DNA of 64,000 bases, from positions 48,886 to 112,885 of the forward strand of contig NZ_JTGN01000020.1 of NCBI RefSeq assembly GCF_000797495.1, written 5' to 3'. This stretch comes from Robinsoniella peoriensis. GTDB lineage: Bacteria > Bacillota > Clostridia > Lachnospirales > Lachnospiraceae. The notes under the pieces were generated by a model. That model saw only the letters and a program-made list of their open reading frames with translations, did no database searches and was not told the origin of the DNA. How positions within the stretch are numbered: position 1 is the stretch's first letter; every line of letters begins with the position of its first letter. Shown here in pieces: positions 7,841-17,078 of the stretch. The position numbers were made by a program, and so were the translations under genes.

Positions 7841-10800
7841 CTATTGGGACCGTTTTAGCATAAGATCCTTAATTTCAGGGGATTTTAATATCCCCTGTTT
7901 CCAAAAACGGTACTCCCAGGTCCATGCCGCCCCGTCAGTCCTCCAGGAATTCGGACCACTCCAGGAATTGCTTCTGTCATTGCGGTGCAGCTGTCCAAAT
8001 GTATTCACACGGCTTCCATAATATTTCAGATCAATTTTATGCCGCCCCGGCTTCAAATTATTTATACAGATCCGATAGGGAGAAAATGCAATGTTTCCCT
8101 GCTCCTCTCCATCCACATATACTTTGATTAGGTGGCCTCTGTAGTAACTGGCTTCGATCTCCAGCTTATTACCAGTCGTTTCCGCTTCCAGATGATAAGT
8201 TAAATTACCGCCATAAAAAGGCAGTCCCTGACGAGTAATGTCCCCAAATGTAAGCTCTGTTACCGGTTCGGTAAGCACACAGCAGCAGCCCAAGACCTGT
8301 ACGCCAAAGTTCCCCAATAAGAAGCAGGCTTCTGCATCAGCTTTTTTTCCATATGGCATAAACAATTCTAAAATGTTTTCTCCCTTCAAAATTCCCGGGA
8401 GTTTTACGGTATGCATACATTTGTCCACATACCATCCCATTTCCTTTTCGGCCGGCTGCCCATTTAAAAGAACAGTGGCGTTTTCATCATTTTCTAAAGC
8501 CAGCATAAGGCCTTCCATATCTTTCTGACTTTGAATCGTATATCGAAGGCGGAGCGTATGTGGTGTAGATGCGTCTTCTTCCACCCATGGCTGTGCCACC
8601 GCCTCTCCCCGCAGATCCCAGCCCAGTTCTTTTCTGAACTTGTTATCAAGCCTGAGTATTTCTTCCGGCTGCCGATACGGCTCATCATCAAGCGCCGCTT
8701 CTGCAATGTCCAACATTAATACATTGGGCTCCTCAAACGTAACCGGTACTGGTTTTAAATACCGGAAATCTCTTATAAATTCTTCTTCTTCCGTTTCCTC
8801 CGCTATTACCCGATTTTGCTCTTTGGACTTTGCCAGCCGAAGAAGAAGGCTGTCATGCTCAAAAAATTGCTGCTTTATTAATGTCCAACCATTTTCACAT
8901 ACAGAACAGATCTGCTCTGCCTTACCATTCATAGTGTCCATAATGGTCACCTGGTAATTTCCCTTCACACGAATCAGGTATTCTGTATCCTTTATTTGAG
9001 AAATATCCTGATTAACCGGTTTATCGCTATGTGCGATAAATAACCAAAGATCGTTGCCATCTTCACGCAGCTGACAGATAAAATGCCGCATCATTTCACC
9101 ATGGCTGTCCCGGATTTCTACATTTCGTACTTCTTTCAGGCTTTCCTGAACCATTCCTGAATAAAACATTACCCGTTCAGATTTTTCCCATATCTGCCGC
9201 CCTCTGCCACTTGGATATCCATCACACAAAGCAGGCGCCTCTCCAAAAAACAGAATTCTGCCACCCATTTTTTGAAATGCCTCAAGCCTGGCTAACGTTG
9301 TAGACCGCAGAGTTTCAACAGGAGGCACTACCAAAACCTTATATTCCATTTTACCTACAGGAAATCTCTTCTTCTTAATATCTTCCACCTTACACTGTTC
9401 CGGCAAAAGTGATTCGCAGATATAGTCAAAATCAAGCAGTCCTTCTAACAGCCACTTGGTTAGATTTTGAAAATTTTCATCCATCTGGCTGCGCATCAGC
9501 TGCGTAGATTCATTGCTTCCCCAATGCAGCCAATAGCTTTCAATGGGATGAATCACTCCGATATGGCATACTGCTTTCCCACGGGTCATAGCCGTATTAA
9601 CCCTGGCAAAATGATTTTCTACATAGGAATACTGATCGTACCAGGGTGCCTGGTAATTAAAAGTAGCCGGATAATCACGCTTAGCTTCTCCCTTCATGGA
9701 CACCCAGGAAAGGTGGGGCACACGTACCGTCACTCCCAGAGCTGCCTGCCAGTCTCCCTGCAGTTTATGTCCCCTTAAATCAAAATCCCAGTTTGTTACA
9801 CCATACAGTTCACTTGCAACGCCCGGACATCCAAATTGCCTGGCTGCTGACTGTGCCTGCTTCACTGTGGTAAACTCCCTGGAATCATCCAGTATATCCA
9901 CTCCAGGCAGTTGAAAAGAACGGTAGGAGCGCATAGCTTCCCCCAGCGCAGCCGTCTGGCTTTTCAGGGTAGGTTCTTCCATCATATGTCCGGTCAGCAT
10001 CAGGCCATGTTCCCTGCACCATTTCCCACATTGATCGGCAAACGCAGATGCAAACCGCTCCGCAATATGATCGTGATAATGGTAACGTATGACCGACACC
10101 TGTTCTCCCGGAAGCTCCCACAGCAGTTCTGGCAGGCAGTCCAGAATTTCCTCTCCCGGATAAGCTGTCTTATATGAATCCGGAAAATCTCCGGTCCAGG
10201 GCAGTATCACATCTTTATCGGTATGATTAAATTCTAAGGTGACTTTATGAGGAAACTGCGGTTCATCCGTAAATATAGCGGGGATGGTGCTGCCAAACTC
10301 TGCCCCCACAGCGTCATAATACCGCTCATATGTAATTCTGATAAACTCTGCAACAGCCTTGGGATTCAAAGTATCGATATAAGTCTGGTGGTTAAACCAG
10401 GGGGATTCAGCCGCGATTTCTTCATAGGCATATAGCTTTATGCCTTCTGCCTGTTCTTCCGCTCCCATCCGTCTGTACTGAAGTAACATTCCCTCCGCAT
10501 TCAGTGCGATATCATAGCAGGCAATCAGACTTCCATTTCCCGTACGGCCAGAAGCTGCGCTTGAGACCGCCTCATTTACATTTTCCATCTCTCCATAGGG
10601 GTGTCTGGTCAGTAAGAGGTGCCTGGAACGGTATGACTCATTACGGGTCACATATCCTCCTGCTGCTCCGGATGGCCAGCGGTCCTCATCATACAGCCAG
10701 GTCAGCATCCCGCGTGACTGCATACGCTCCGCACATGATTTTACAAGATCGATAAACTCATCACTCAGATAAGTGGTTTCCATTCCCGTACGTACATGTA

Positions 10801-10966
10801 TATGGGCGCCTCCAAATCCCATTTTTTCAAGCTGTTCTATCTGCCAAAGCAGTTCTTTTTTCTCCAGCCGGCAGTTCCATGCCCAAAAAGGCGTGCCCCG
10901 GTACTCACTGGTGGGATTTTCAAATAATGCTGCTGAAAAAGGCTGTTCATTTTTTTGATACAACAT
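7841..10966 (-). CDS. Large glycoside hydrolase, GH106-like (putative alpha-L-rhamnosidase)
   Basis: A 1041-residue cytoplasmic protein without signal peptide. The N-terminal half resembles the TIM barrel of GH106-like enzymes: PFWAWN near residue 27, GGAHIHVRTGM near 53 and YDEDRWPSGAAGG near 95. Further acidic motifs include AIFTDEPQFPH near 238. The C-terminal 350 residues look like beta-sandwich, galactose-binding-type domains. It is the last gene of operon 2, 123 bases after the GH1 gene. A second, divergent relative lies in the same operon. The family is inferred from motif style, and cleavage of rhamnose is the best guess rather than an established fact. Confidence 0.65.
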   Translation of the reverse strand: MLYQKNEQPFSAALFENPTSEYRGTPFWAWNCRLEKKELLWQIEQLEKMGFGGAHIHVRTGMETTYLSDEFIDLVKSCAERMQSRGMLTWLYDEDRWPSGAAGGYVTRNESYRSRHLLLTRHPYGEMENVNEAVSSAASGRTGNGSLIACYDIALNAEGMLLQYRRMGAEEQAEGIKLYAYEEIAAESPWFNHQTYIDTLNPKAVAEFIRITYERYYDAVGAEFGSTIPAIFTDEPQFPHKVTLEFNHTDKDVILPWTGDFPDSYKTAYPGEEILDCLPELLWELPGEQVSVIRYHYHDHIAERFASAFADQCGKWCREHGLMLTGHMMEEPTLKSQTAALGEAMRSYRSFQLPGVDILDDSREFTTVKQAQSAARQFGCPGVASELYGVTNWDFDLRGHKLQGDWQAALGVTVRVPHLSWVSMKGEAKRDYPATFNYQAPWYDQYSYVENHFARVNTAMTRGKAVCHIGVIHPIESYWLHWGSNESTQLMRSQMDENFQNLTKWLLEGLLDFDYICESLLPEQCKVEDIKKKRFPVGKMEYKVLVVPPVETLRSTTLARLEAFQKMGGRILFFGEAPALCDGYPSGRGRQIWEKSERVMFYSGMVQESLKEVRNVEIRDSHGEMMRHFICQLREDGNDLWLFIAHSDKPVNQDISQIKDTEYLIRVKGNYQVTIMDTMNGKAEQICSVCENGWTLIKQQFFEHDSLLLRLAKSKEQNRVIAEETEEEEFIRDFRYLKPVPVTFEEPNVLMLDIAEAALDDEPYRQPEEILRLDNKFRKELGWDLRGEAVAQPWVEEDASTPHTLRLRYTIQSQKDMEGLMLALENDENATVLLNGQPAEKEMGWYVDKCMHTVKLPGILKGENILELFMPYGKKADAEACFLLGNFGVQVLGCCCVLTEPVTELTFGDITRQGLPFYGGNLTYHLEAETTGNKLEIEASYYRGHLIKVYVDGEEQGNIAFSPYRICINNLKPGRHKIDLKYYGSRVNTFGQLHRNDRSNSWSGPNSWRTDGAAWTWEYRFWKQGILKSPEIKDLMLKRSQ

Positions 10967-11089
10967 ATTCTTACCTGCTATCCTTTCCTTCTATCCATAT
11001 TTCCGGTAAACCCTGGTTTATCAGTACATAAGCACCACTTCACTTTGTTTCCTTCATGCGGACCTTGTATCTTCCATCCTGTAAGCCCG

Positions 11090-12442
11090 TTATAAGACTA
11101 TCACCAATTCTTTGGTGCCAGCTATCCCTGTATACCATTTTGCACTGTCCTTTTGGATTCTCTGCTGTGTCTCATAGTCAACATGGACCAGTCCATACCT
11201 GGGTTCATATCCAGCACTCCACTCCCAGTTGTCCAGTAAGGACCAGACATAATATCCTCTGATATCGGCCCCCTCTTCCATGGCCTTAGAAATCCAATAC
11301 AGAAATCCTTTCAGATATTTTATACGCTGTTCATCATGTATCTGATTATCCGGCTGTATCTGTTCATTGCAGCCATAAGTACCATTTTCCGTGATAAAAA
11401 TGGGAACTTCCACCTGATATTCTCTCTGCAGCATTTTTACCGCTTCATAGACAGCCCTGGGGTAATACTCCGTTCCATTATCCAGGTAATTGCCGCCGCC
11501 GTTTTTTTTCTTATCCGGCACAAGAAGAGGATCGGCACAGTCCAGCACCCGGTTATAACAATTCAGACCAAAAAAGTCCATAGGCTGAGCTATCTTTTCC
11601 ATATCCCCGTCTTTTATCTCAGGCATACAGTTATTTTTTTCCATATATTCCATAAGTTCTTTTCGATAACATCCTTTAAATACAGGGCTTAAATAAGAAT
11701 GAAATGTTTTCTCATTTTCCAGCTGCGCTTTCATACAGTCCTGTTCATGATCCGGACGCAGCGGATAATGCTGCCAGACATCTACCACAATTCCCACTTT
11801 GCTCTCTTTCAAATGTTCCTGGCGAAAACGTTTTACTCCTTCCCCGTGTGCCAGGAGTAAGTTATGATTTGCCTGTCTGCCTGATTTCTCTACTCGATAT
11901 CCCGGGGCAAATCCACCTAATGCATACCCCACATAGACAGCAATCGGCTCATTGAATGTTGCCCACTGCGGCACCGAATTCCCGAATTCCCGAAAAAGCA
12001 AAGAAGCATATTCCCCATACCAATCCACAATATCCCGGTTTAGCCAGCCACCGTCCCGCTCCAGTTCGTATGGAAGATCCCAATGATATACGGTTGCACT
12101 GGGAATAATATTCCGCTTCCACATCGCATCAATAAAACGTTTATAATAATCCAGCCCCTTCTGGTTGATCCTCCCTTTTCCTTCCGGCAGAATCCTGGAC
12201 CAGGAAAAAGAAAAACGAAAGGTATCCAAATTCATCTCACGAGCCAGGTCTAAATCTTTCTCATACCGGTGATACATATCACATGCTCTCTCCGGTCCCG
12301 ATCCGTCTGTGATATTACTCGGGATCTTTGAAAAAGCATCCCAGATGGAAAGTCCTCTTCCATCTTCATGAGCTGCTCCTTCTACCTGTGCCGCACTGGT
12401 CGCCACTCCAAATAAAAAATTGTCAGGAAATTTTATTTTCAT
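11090..12442 (-). CDS. GH1 family beta-glycosidase
   Basis: A 450-residue enzyme, normal length for family 1. The N-terminal signature FLFGVATSAAQVEG is at residues 8-21. The acid/base glutamate is in TFNEP near 165 and the nucleophile in ITENG near 352. The substrate-pocket sequence SLLDNWEWSAGYEPRYGL follows near 405. There is no 6-phosphate-binding signature that I can recognise, and the operon uses an ABC importer rather than a PTS. The substrate is therefore probably a non-phosphorylated beta-glucoside or beta-galactoside. The start overlaps the end of the upstream GH106-like gene by four bases. Confidence 0.94.
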   Translation of the reverse strand: MKIKFPDNFLFGVATSAAQVEGAAHEDGRGLSIWDAFSKIPSNITDGSGPERACDMYHRYEKDLDLAREMNLDTFRFSFSWSRILPEGKGRINQKGLDYYKRFIDAMWKRNIIPSATVYHWDLPYELERDGGWLNRDIVDWYGEYASLLFREFGNSVPQWATFNEPIAVYVGYALGGFAPGYRVEKSGRQANHNLLLAHGEGVKRFRQEHLKESKVGIVVDVWQHYPLRPDHEQDCMKAQLENEKTFHSYLSPVFKGCYRKELMEYMEKNNCMPEIKDGDMEKIAQPMDFFGLNCYNRVLDCADPLLVPDKKKNGGGNYLDNGTEYYPRAVYEAVKMLQREYQVEVPIFITENGTYGCNEQIQPDNQIHDEQRIKYLKGFLYWISKAMEEGADIRGYYVWSLLDNWEWSAGYEPRYGLVHVDYETQQRIQKDSAKWYTGIAGTKELVIVL

Positions 12443-15144
12443 TTGTTTTCTCCTCCTGTGTTCTGTAAATATAATATGATGTCACCCGTTATCCCAATCG
12501 GGCGGTACTTTCCATTTTGATCATTCGTTAAAAACTGCTCGTCATCTGCCGCCGCCCGCTCTCTCTCTAAAGTAGTTGCCACTTCAATTCTGATTGTATT
12601 TTCTCCGGTAACAATCAAATCTGTAATATCAAACAGAAATGGCGGTACAATCTGTAGCCCAGCTCCTGTCCCATTAATAAATACCTCTACACCCTCATAT
12701 GCATCTGTAATTTCTAATACAACACGTCCTGCCTTTTCAAAGAAAAATTGATTCTCATAACAGATAAATCCTGAAAATCCGGATTCTTCCCTGCTGATGT
12801 CATGAAGATGGAGAATATTATTTTTATCGCCAAATGCAGGATATTCTATGGCCTTACACAAGGAATACTGCCATACAGAGGAAAATTCAATCTCTGTCCC
12901 GCCTCTTTGTACCCGGTTATGATAAAGTTCCGGCTGGATTGTCTGATCAGATAACGCTATCAAGATGCAGGAATGACTGCTTTCTATATGCAGCTCCACT
13001 TTGTTTTCATCCTCTCCGACTTTCTCTCCGTCCCTCCCTTCGGCTGTGTAAATACAATTGTTCCACGCATCATACTCACAAAACCTGGTGTTGCCGGGCA
13101 GATATACCCATCCTTTGTAACATTCCGTACCCTCATTCACAAAATAATAAATTTCCCGATCCCCTGCGTAATGCAGGCATCGAATGGAAGAAGATAGCGG
13201 CTGTAATTGGATTTCCCTGAGCCCTTCCTTTTTAACAGCATCGGCCAGGCTATTCAGTGCCACTGCCGGGCAGTTTATAACATCTTCGGACAGGGATTTG
13301 TCACTGTCACACAATCCCTGGGGCAATTCCTCCAGAAAAACAACATGGCATCCCGACTCTTTTATTTTTTCTATCCCGGTCTGCAATGCCTCAGGAATGA
13401 ACTGAGCATAAGGTATGATCAACATCCGGTAACAGTTTCCGTTTACATTAAGCCCTTTATCAAAACTAGTATGATACACGTTTATATCGGTAAACACATC
13501 AATGGGAATAAAGTGAAAGTCTATCTGATTCTCCGCCAGAATTCTGGCTGGTTTCTGCATGAGCATCCGTCGTCCGGTCCATTCCGCCTCTGCATGATAA
13601 AGAATTGCCGCATCAGTCCTGCTTTGTCCACCATCTATCAGACTGCAGATACGCTGCATATAATTCATCAGCGCTCCAAAATGCCTGAATAGCGGATCAT
13701 GTCCTCCTGCATAAAAATGTGGCGGCGCATCACCGTCCGGATACTCTTTTGCAGAAAAAGCATGGGGTACAAACCGATTAATCCCACGAACCATAAAATG
13801 ATCCGCCAGATATTTTTCAAGTCTCACTCCTTCTCTCCAACCATAAGCACCAAAGATCTCGCACATAGCTCTTCCTTTTTTTAAAGGGTCAATGGCACCG
13901 TGGGAAGCTCCTAATTTACCCAGCACAAAGTGATAAAATTCTCCATCCCTTGGAACCAGGGTATCTTCCCTTATCACATCCTCCCCCTGTGGGAACACCT
14001 GTCCTCCAATATCATCAATCCCCGCCATATCCTGTCCTGCCAGCCCACGAAAATAATGCCCCAGGCTGGAACCTGTTCTGGCATGCTGATTGTCATCCTC
14101 TATTACATGTCCAATATATTCTACTCCATGTGACCGGCACCAATCCCCTACCTGTCTGGAAAAATCTTTTTCAACCAGTCTTGTCACCTGGTCCATATAG
14201 GCATACCTTACTCTGGCTGTAAGCTCCTCATCGTCCTGTTCTTCCCAAAGGAGACGAACCCAGGAGAAATCCTCACCCAGTTTCTTTTTTAATGCCTTCT
14301 CCAGTTCCCGGCTCCATGGTAAATCCACGTCCTTGCCCAGTATATTTCCAAAACGAAGCACCCCGCCATTTCCAAGCTCCGGCTCATCTGAGAAAAAGCC
14401 TGCAATCGTACTGCCAAAGTATGCTGCATAATGTTCATAATGAGGCTCGTAAACCGCATCAAGCAGCAGCCGGCAGGAAGCAGTGTCCATCATATTAATG
14501 TAATTTCTCCGGTACCCTGCATTCCTGGTCAAAATACTAATATAGATCCTCCAACTGCCTTGCGGCACTCTCCACTCAATTTTTTTCTCCAAATCATCAT
14601 AAGGCACATCTATAATCTGGCTGACTCTGTCCCCTTTTATCCTTCTGGCTGCCTTTACAGATAAAATTCTGTCATCATCAAATACATATTCCGGTTCTTT
14701 CCATTTACCTGATTCTCTTAATATTTTTTCAAGGGGACTCATCGGTATCTCCATAATTTCTTTCCCCAGCCCGCAGGTAAACAGCCCTACATCACTGTCT
14801 AAATCGATTTGCTTACAATATACACTCTGGCGATATAACTGGACAGAAGCATTCTTCATGGCACCATTGGCATACCCGGTCGGAAAATGACTGTCATCTA
14901 ATATCCATACCTTCATATCCCGCTGCCTTGCTTCTTCCAGAATAATATCCATGTCCCTCCACCAGCCCGGACCGCAAAAATCCGGATGGGGACGGCTCTC
15001 TATACAAAGAGAACGGATATTGGAGTCATAAACAGCCCGAATGTATTCCCTTAATACCTTTTCTTCCTCTCCATGAATCCATAGAAAAGGAAAAATATAA
15101 TCGTTTCTGCTTTGATCTGATAAAACTTCAATGATATTTTTCAT
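12439..15144 (-). CDS. Second GH106-like glycoside hydrolase
   Basis: A protein of 901 residues from the ATG at 15144. A GTG at 15153 directly follows the permease stop, but its ribosome site would be only three bases away, so I prefer the ATG. The plan matches the 1041-residue enzyme: WWRDMDIILEEA and WILDDSHFPTGYANGA near residues 65-100, FFSDEPELGNGG near 253, then a C-terminal beta-sandwich. It is far diverged from the other copy, so the two probably act on different linkages. The stop overlaps the GH1 start. Likely an intracellular exo-glycosidase; the exact sugar is unknown. Confidence 0.65.
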   Translation of the reverse strand: MKNIIEVLSDQSRNDYIFPFLWIHGEEEKVLREYIRAVYDSNIRSLCIESRPHPDFCGPGWWRDMDIILEEARQRDMKVWILDDSHFPTGYANGAMKNASVQLYRQSVYCKQIDLDSDVGLFTCGLGKEIMEIPMSPLEKILRESGKWKEPEYVFDDDRILSVKAARRIKGDRVSQIIDVPYDDLEKKIEWRVPQGSWRIYISILTRNAGYRRNYINMMDTASCRLLLDAVYEPHYEHYAAYFGSTIAGFFSDEPELGNGGVLRFGNILGKDVDLPWSRELEKALKKKLGEDFSWVRLLWEEQDDEELTARVRYAYMDQVTRLVEKDFSRQVGDWCRSHGVEYIGHVIEDDNQHARTGSSLGHYFRGLAGQDMAGIDDIGGQVFPQGEDVIREDTLVPRDGEFYHFVLGKLGASHGAIDPLKKGRAMCEIFGAYGWREGVRLEKYLADHFMVRGINRFVPHAFSAKEYPDGDAPPHFYAGGHDPLFRHFGALMNYMQRICSLIDGGQSRTDAAILYHAEAEWTGRRMLMQKPARILAENQIDFHFIPIDVFTDINVYHTSFDKGLNVNGNCYRMLIIPYAQFIPEALQTGIEKIKESGCHVVFLEELPQGLCDSDKSLSEDVINCPAVALNSLADAVKKEGLREIQLQPLSSSIRCLHYAGDREIYYFVNEGTECYKGWVYLPGNTRFCEYDAWNNCIYTAEGRDGEKVGEDENKVELHIESSHSCILIALSDQTIQPELYHNRVQRGGTEIEFSSVWQYSLCKAIEYPAFGDKNNILHLHDISREESGFSGFICYENQFFFEKAGRVVLEITDAYEGVEVFINGTGAGLQIVPPFLFDITDLIVTGENTIRIEVATTLERERAAADDEQFLTNDQNGKYRPIGITGDIILYLQNTGGENK

Positions 15145-15153
15145 CCTATGCAC

Positions 15154-16050
15154 TTACTCCTTTACAGCTCCCAGCATAATCCCCTTAACAAAATATTTTT
15201 GAAAAAACGGATACGCAATCATAATCGGCAATATACCTACAACGGCTATTGCCATACGAACAGTGGTGGATGGAAGCATTCCCACATTGGCTCCGGCAAG
15301 CTGGGATGCATTCTTGGTCAGATAATTAATGTTTTCACTAATCTGATTCAAAAGGAGCTGTATCGTATAGTATTTGCTCCCCTCCCGCAAGGTCAGATAA
15401 TACAGGCCATTCGTCCAGTCATTCCAGTATGCCAGCGCCGTCATCATTCCGATTGTAGCAAGAATGGGGCGCGACAGGGGCAGCACTATCCCGGTGTAAA
15501 TCTTAATCTCTCCGGCGCCGTCAATTCTGGCAGCCTCTTTTAGCGATTCCGGAATACTGAACATGAAATAATTTTTAACCAAGATTACGTTGAATCCGCT
15601 CATAAGTAAACCAGGTAAAATCAGGGCAAGAATGGTATCTCTCACCTGAAAAATCTGATTCCAGCAATAATAAGCTGATACAATTCCACCCCCGAACAAC
15701 ATGGTAAATACACATAAAAAGTTCAGTATTTTACCTCCCGGAAGTTCCTTATCCGCAAGAGCATAGGCGAACATAGAAGTCACCATAAGACTGATTGCTG
15801 TCCCGGTCACCGTTACCAGAATCGTCATAAAATATGCTCTTCCAATAGTCTGCCATGACGTAGCGATATATTCATAAGCAGCCAGACTCCACTCTTTGGG
15901 AAAAAATCCGAATCCCTGCACTGTCGCATACTGATTATCCGTAAACGAAGCTATGACCAGCAGAATAAACGGAAGCAGCGCTGCCATTGTAAATAAAATC
16001 ATCACTATATTTGAAATTAACTGCCACATATACGTTTCTTTTGATTTCAT
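15154..16050 (-). CDS. Sugar ABC transporter permease, LplC/YtcP type (operon 2)
   Basis: A 298-residue permease with six spans, an EAA loop (KEAARIDGAGEIK) near residue 185 and the C-terminal GIMLGAVKE. The LplC/YtcP branch carries complex plant or host glycan oligosaccharides in characterised relatives. The ribosome site is GGAGGGG. It follows the LplB-type permease by 11 bases and is followed at once by the GH106-like enzyme. Confidence 0.92.
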   Translation of the reverse strand: MKSKETYMWQLISNIVMILFTMAALLPFILLVIASFTDNQYATVQGFGFFPKEWSLAAYEYIATSWQTIGRAYFMTILVTVTGTAISLMVTSMFAYALADKELPGGKILNFLCVFTMLFGGGIVSAYYCWNQIFQVRDTILALILPGLLMSGFNVILVKNYFMFSIPESLKEAARIDGAGEIKIYTGIVLPLSRPILATIGMMTALAYWNDWTNGLYYLTLREGSKYYTIQLLLNQISENINYLTKNASQLAGANVGMLPSTTVRMAIAVVGILPIMIAYPFFQKYFVKGIMLGAVKE

Positions 16051-16061
16051 TTGCTCCCCTC

Positions 16062-17003
16062 CTAAAACAGCGCACTTTCGCTGCTATATTTTCTAACAAT
16101 CTTATTTGCTATAAGTACCAGTATGAATCCCACAACAGACTGGAATACACTGGCAGCCGATGACATCCCAAAATCACTGTTTTTCATCAGCGCATTGAAA
16201 ACGTACACATCAATCGTCTGGCTTACTGAATATAATGCACCTGAGTTTTTAGGAATCTGATAAAACAATCCAAAATCGGATGCGAAAATGCGGCCAATTG
16301 CCAGAATAAACATTGTGATTACCGTTGGTTTCAGCAAAGGAAGGGTAATCTTTTTAATCTGCTGCCATTTTGAAGCCCCGTCTATTCTCGCTGCTTCGTA
16401 ATAATCCTGGCTGATCCCAACAATACTTGCCAAATAGATAATCATGGTATATCCGGTCCCTTTCCAGATATTACAAAGTGTTAATATGAGCGGCCAATAC
16501 TTTTTCTCCTGATACCAGTTAATCGGATGCAATCCCAGATTTTTCAACATAGAATTTAACATTCCAGCATCGGAAGATAAAAGCGCATAAACCAGGTAAC
16601 TTACTACCACCCAGCTGATCAGAAACGGTAGCAATATAATACTTTGATAAAATCTGGAAGCCGCCTTATTTTTCACCTCATGTAATAGAATTGCAACTGC
16701 TACAGAGATTACTGTTCCTAATACAATAAATACCAGATTATATAATACTGTATTACGGATAATGGTAAATGCAGTATTAGATTGAAATAAAAATTTAAAG
16801 TTATCTAACCCGCACCAGCTGCTGCCAAATATTCCTTCTCTGACATTGAGTTTTTTGAATGCGATTACAATTCCAAACATTGGAATGTAATTATTACATA
16901 ACATATACAGGATTCCTGGCAGAGCCAAGGCATACACTGGAAGAAATCTTTTGAAGCGCAGCTTTTTTGTTTTTCGCAAAGTCGTGTTCGCTTGCATAGA
17001 CAT
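16062..17003 (-). CDS. Sugar ABC transporter permease, LplB type (operon 2)
   Basis: A 313-residue permease. The charged N-terminus and first span lie at residues 20-40, the NYIPMFGIVIAFK motif typical of LplB proteins near residue 43, and the EAA loop EAARIDGASKWQ near 205. The ATG at 17003 has AGGAGG at good spacing. A hairpin of about 40 bases lies between this gene and the binding-protein gene. Confidence 0.92.
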   Translation of the reverse strand: MSMQANTTLRKTKKLRFKRFLPVYALALPGILYMLCNNYIPMFGIVIAFKKLNVREGIFGSSWCGLDNFKFLFQSNTAFTIIRNTVLYNLVFIVLGTVISVAVAILLHEVKNKAASRFYQSIILLPFLISWVVVSYLVYALLSSDAGMLNSMLKNLGLHPINWYQEKKYWPLILTLCNIWKGTGYTMIIYLASIVGISQDYYEAARIDGASKWQQIKKITLPLLKPTVITMFILAIGRIFASDFGLFYQIPKNSGALYSVSQTIDVYVFNALMKNSDFGMSSAASVFQSVVGFILVLIANKIVRKYSSESALF

Positions 17004-17024
17004 ATTACCTCCTCAATATGATAG

Positions 17025-17064
17025 AATGGGCTGCCGATAAGATTCTTTCTTATTGGCAACCCAT
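17025..17064 (-). promoter_or_regulatory. Intercistronic hairpin after the binding-protein gene (operon 2)
   Basis: Arms ATGGG-TGCC-ATAAGA pair with their inverted copies with two single-base interruptions around a short loop. No T-run follows. Position and role match the hairpins at 2742 and 45237. Confidence 0.6.
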
Positions 17065-17078
17065 CTAAAATTATTATT

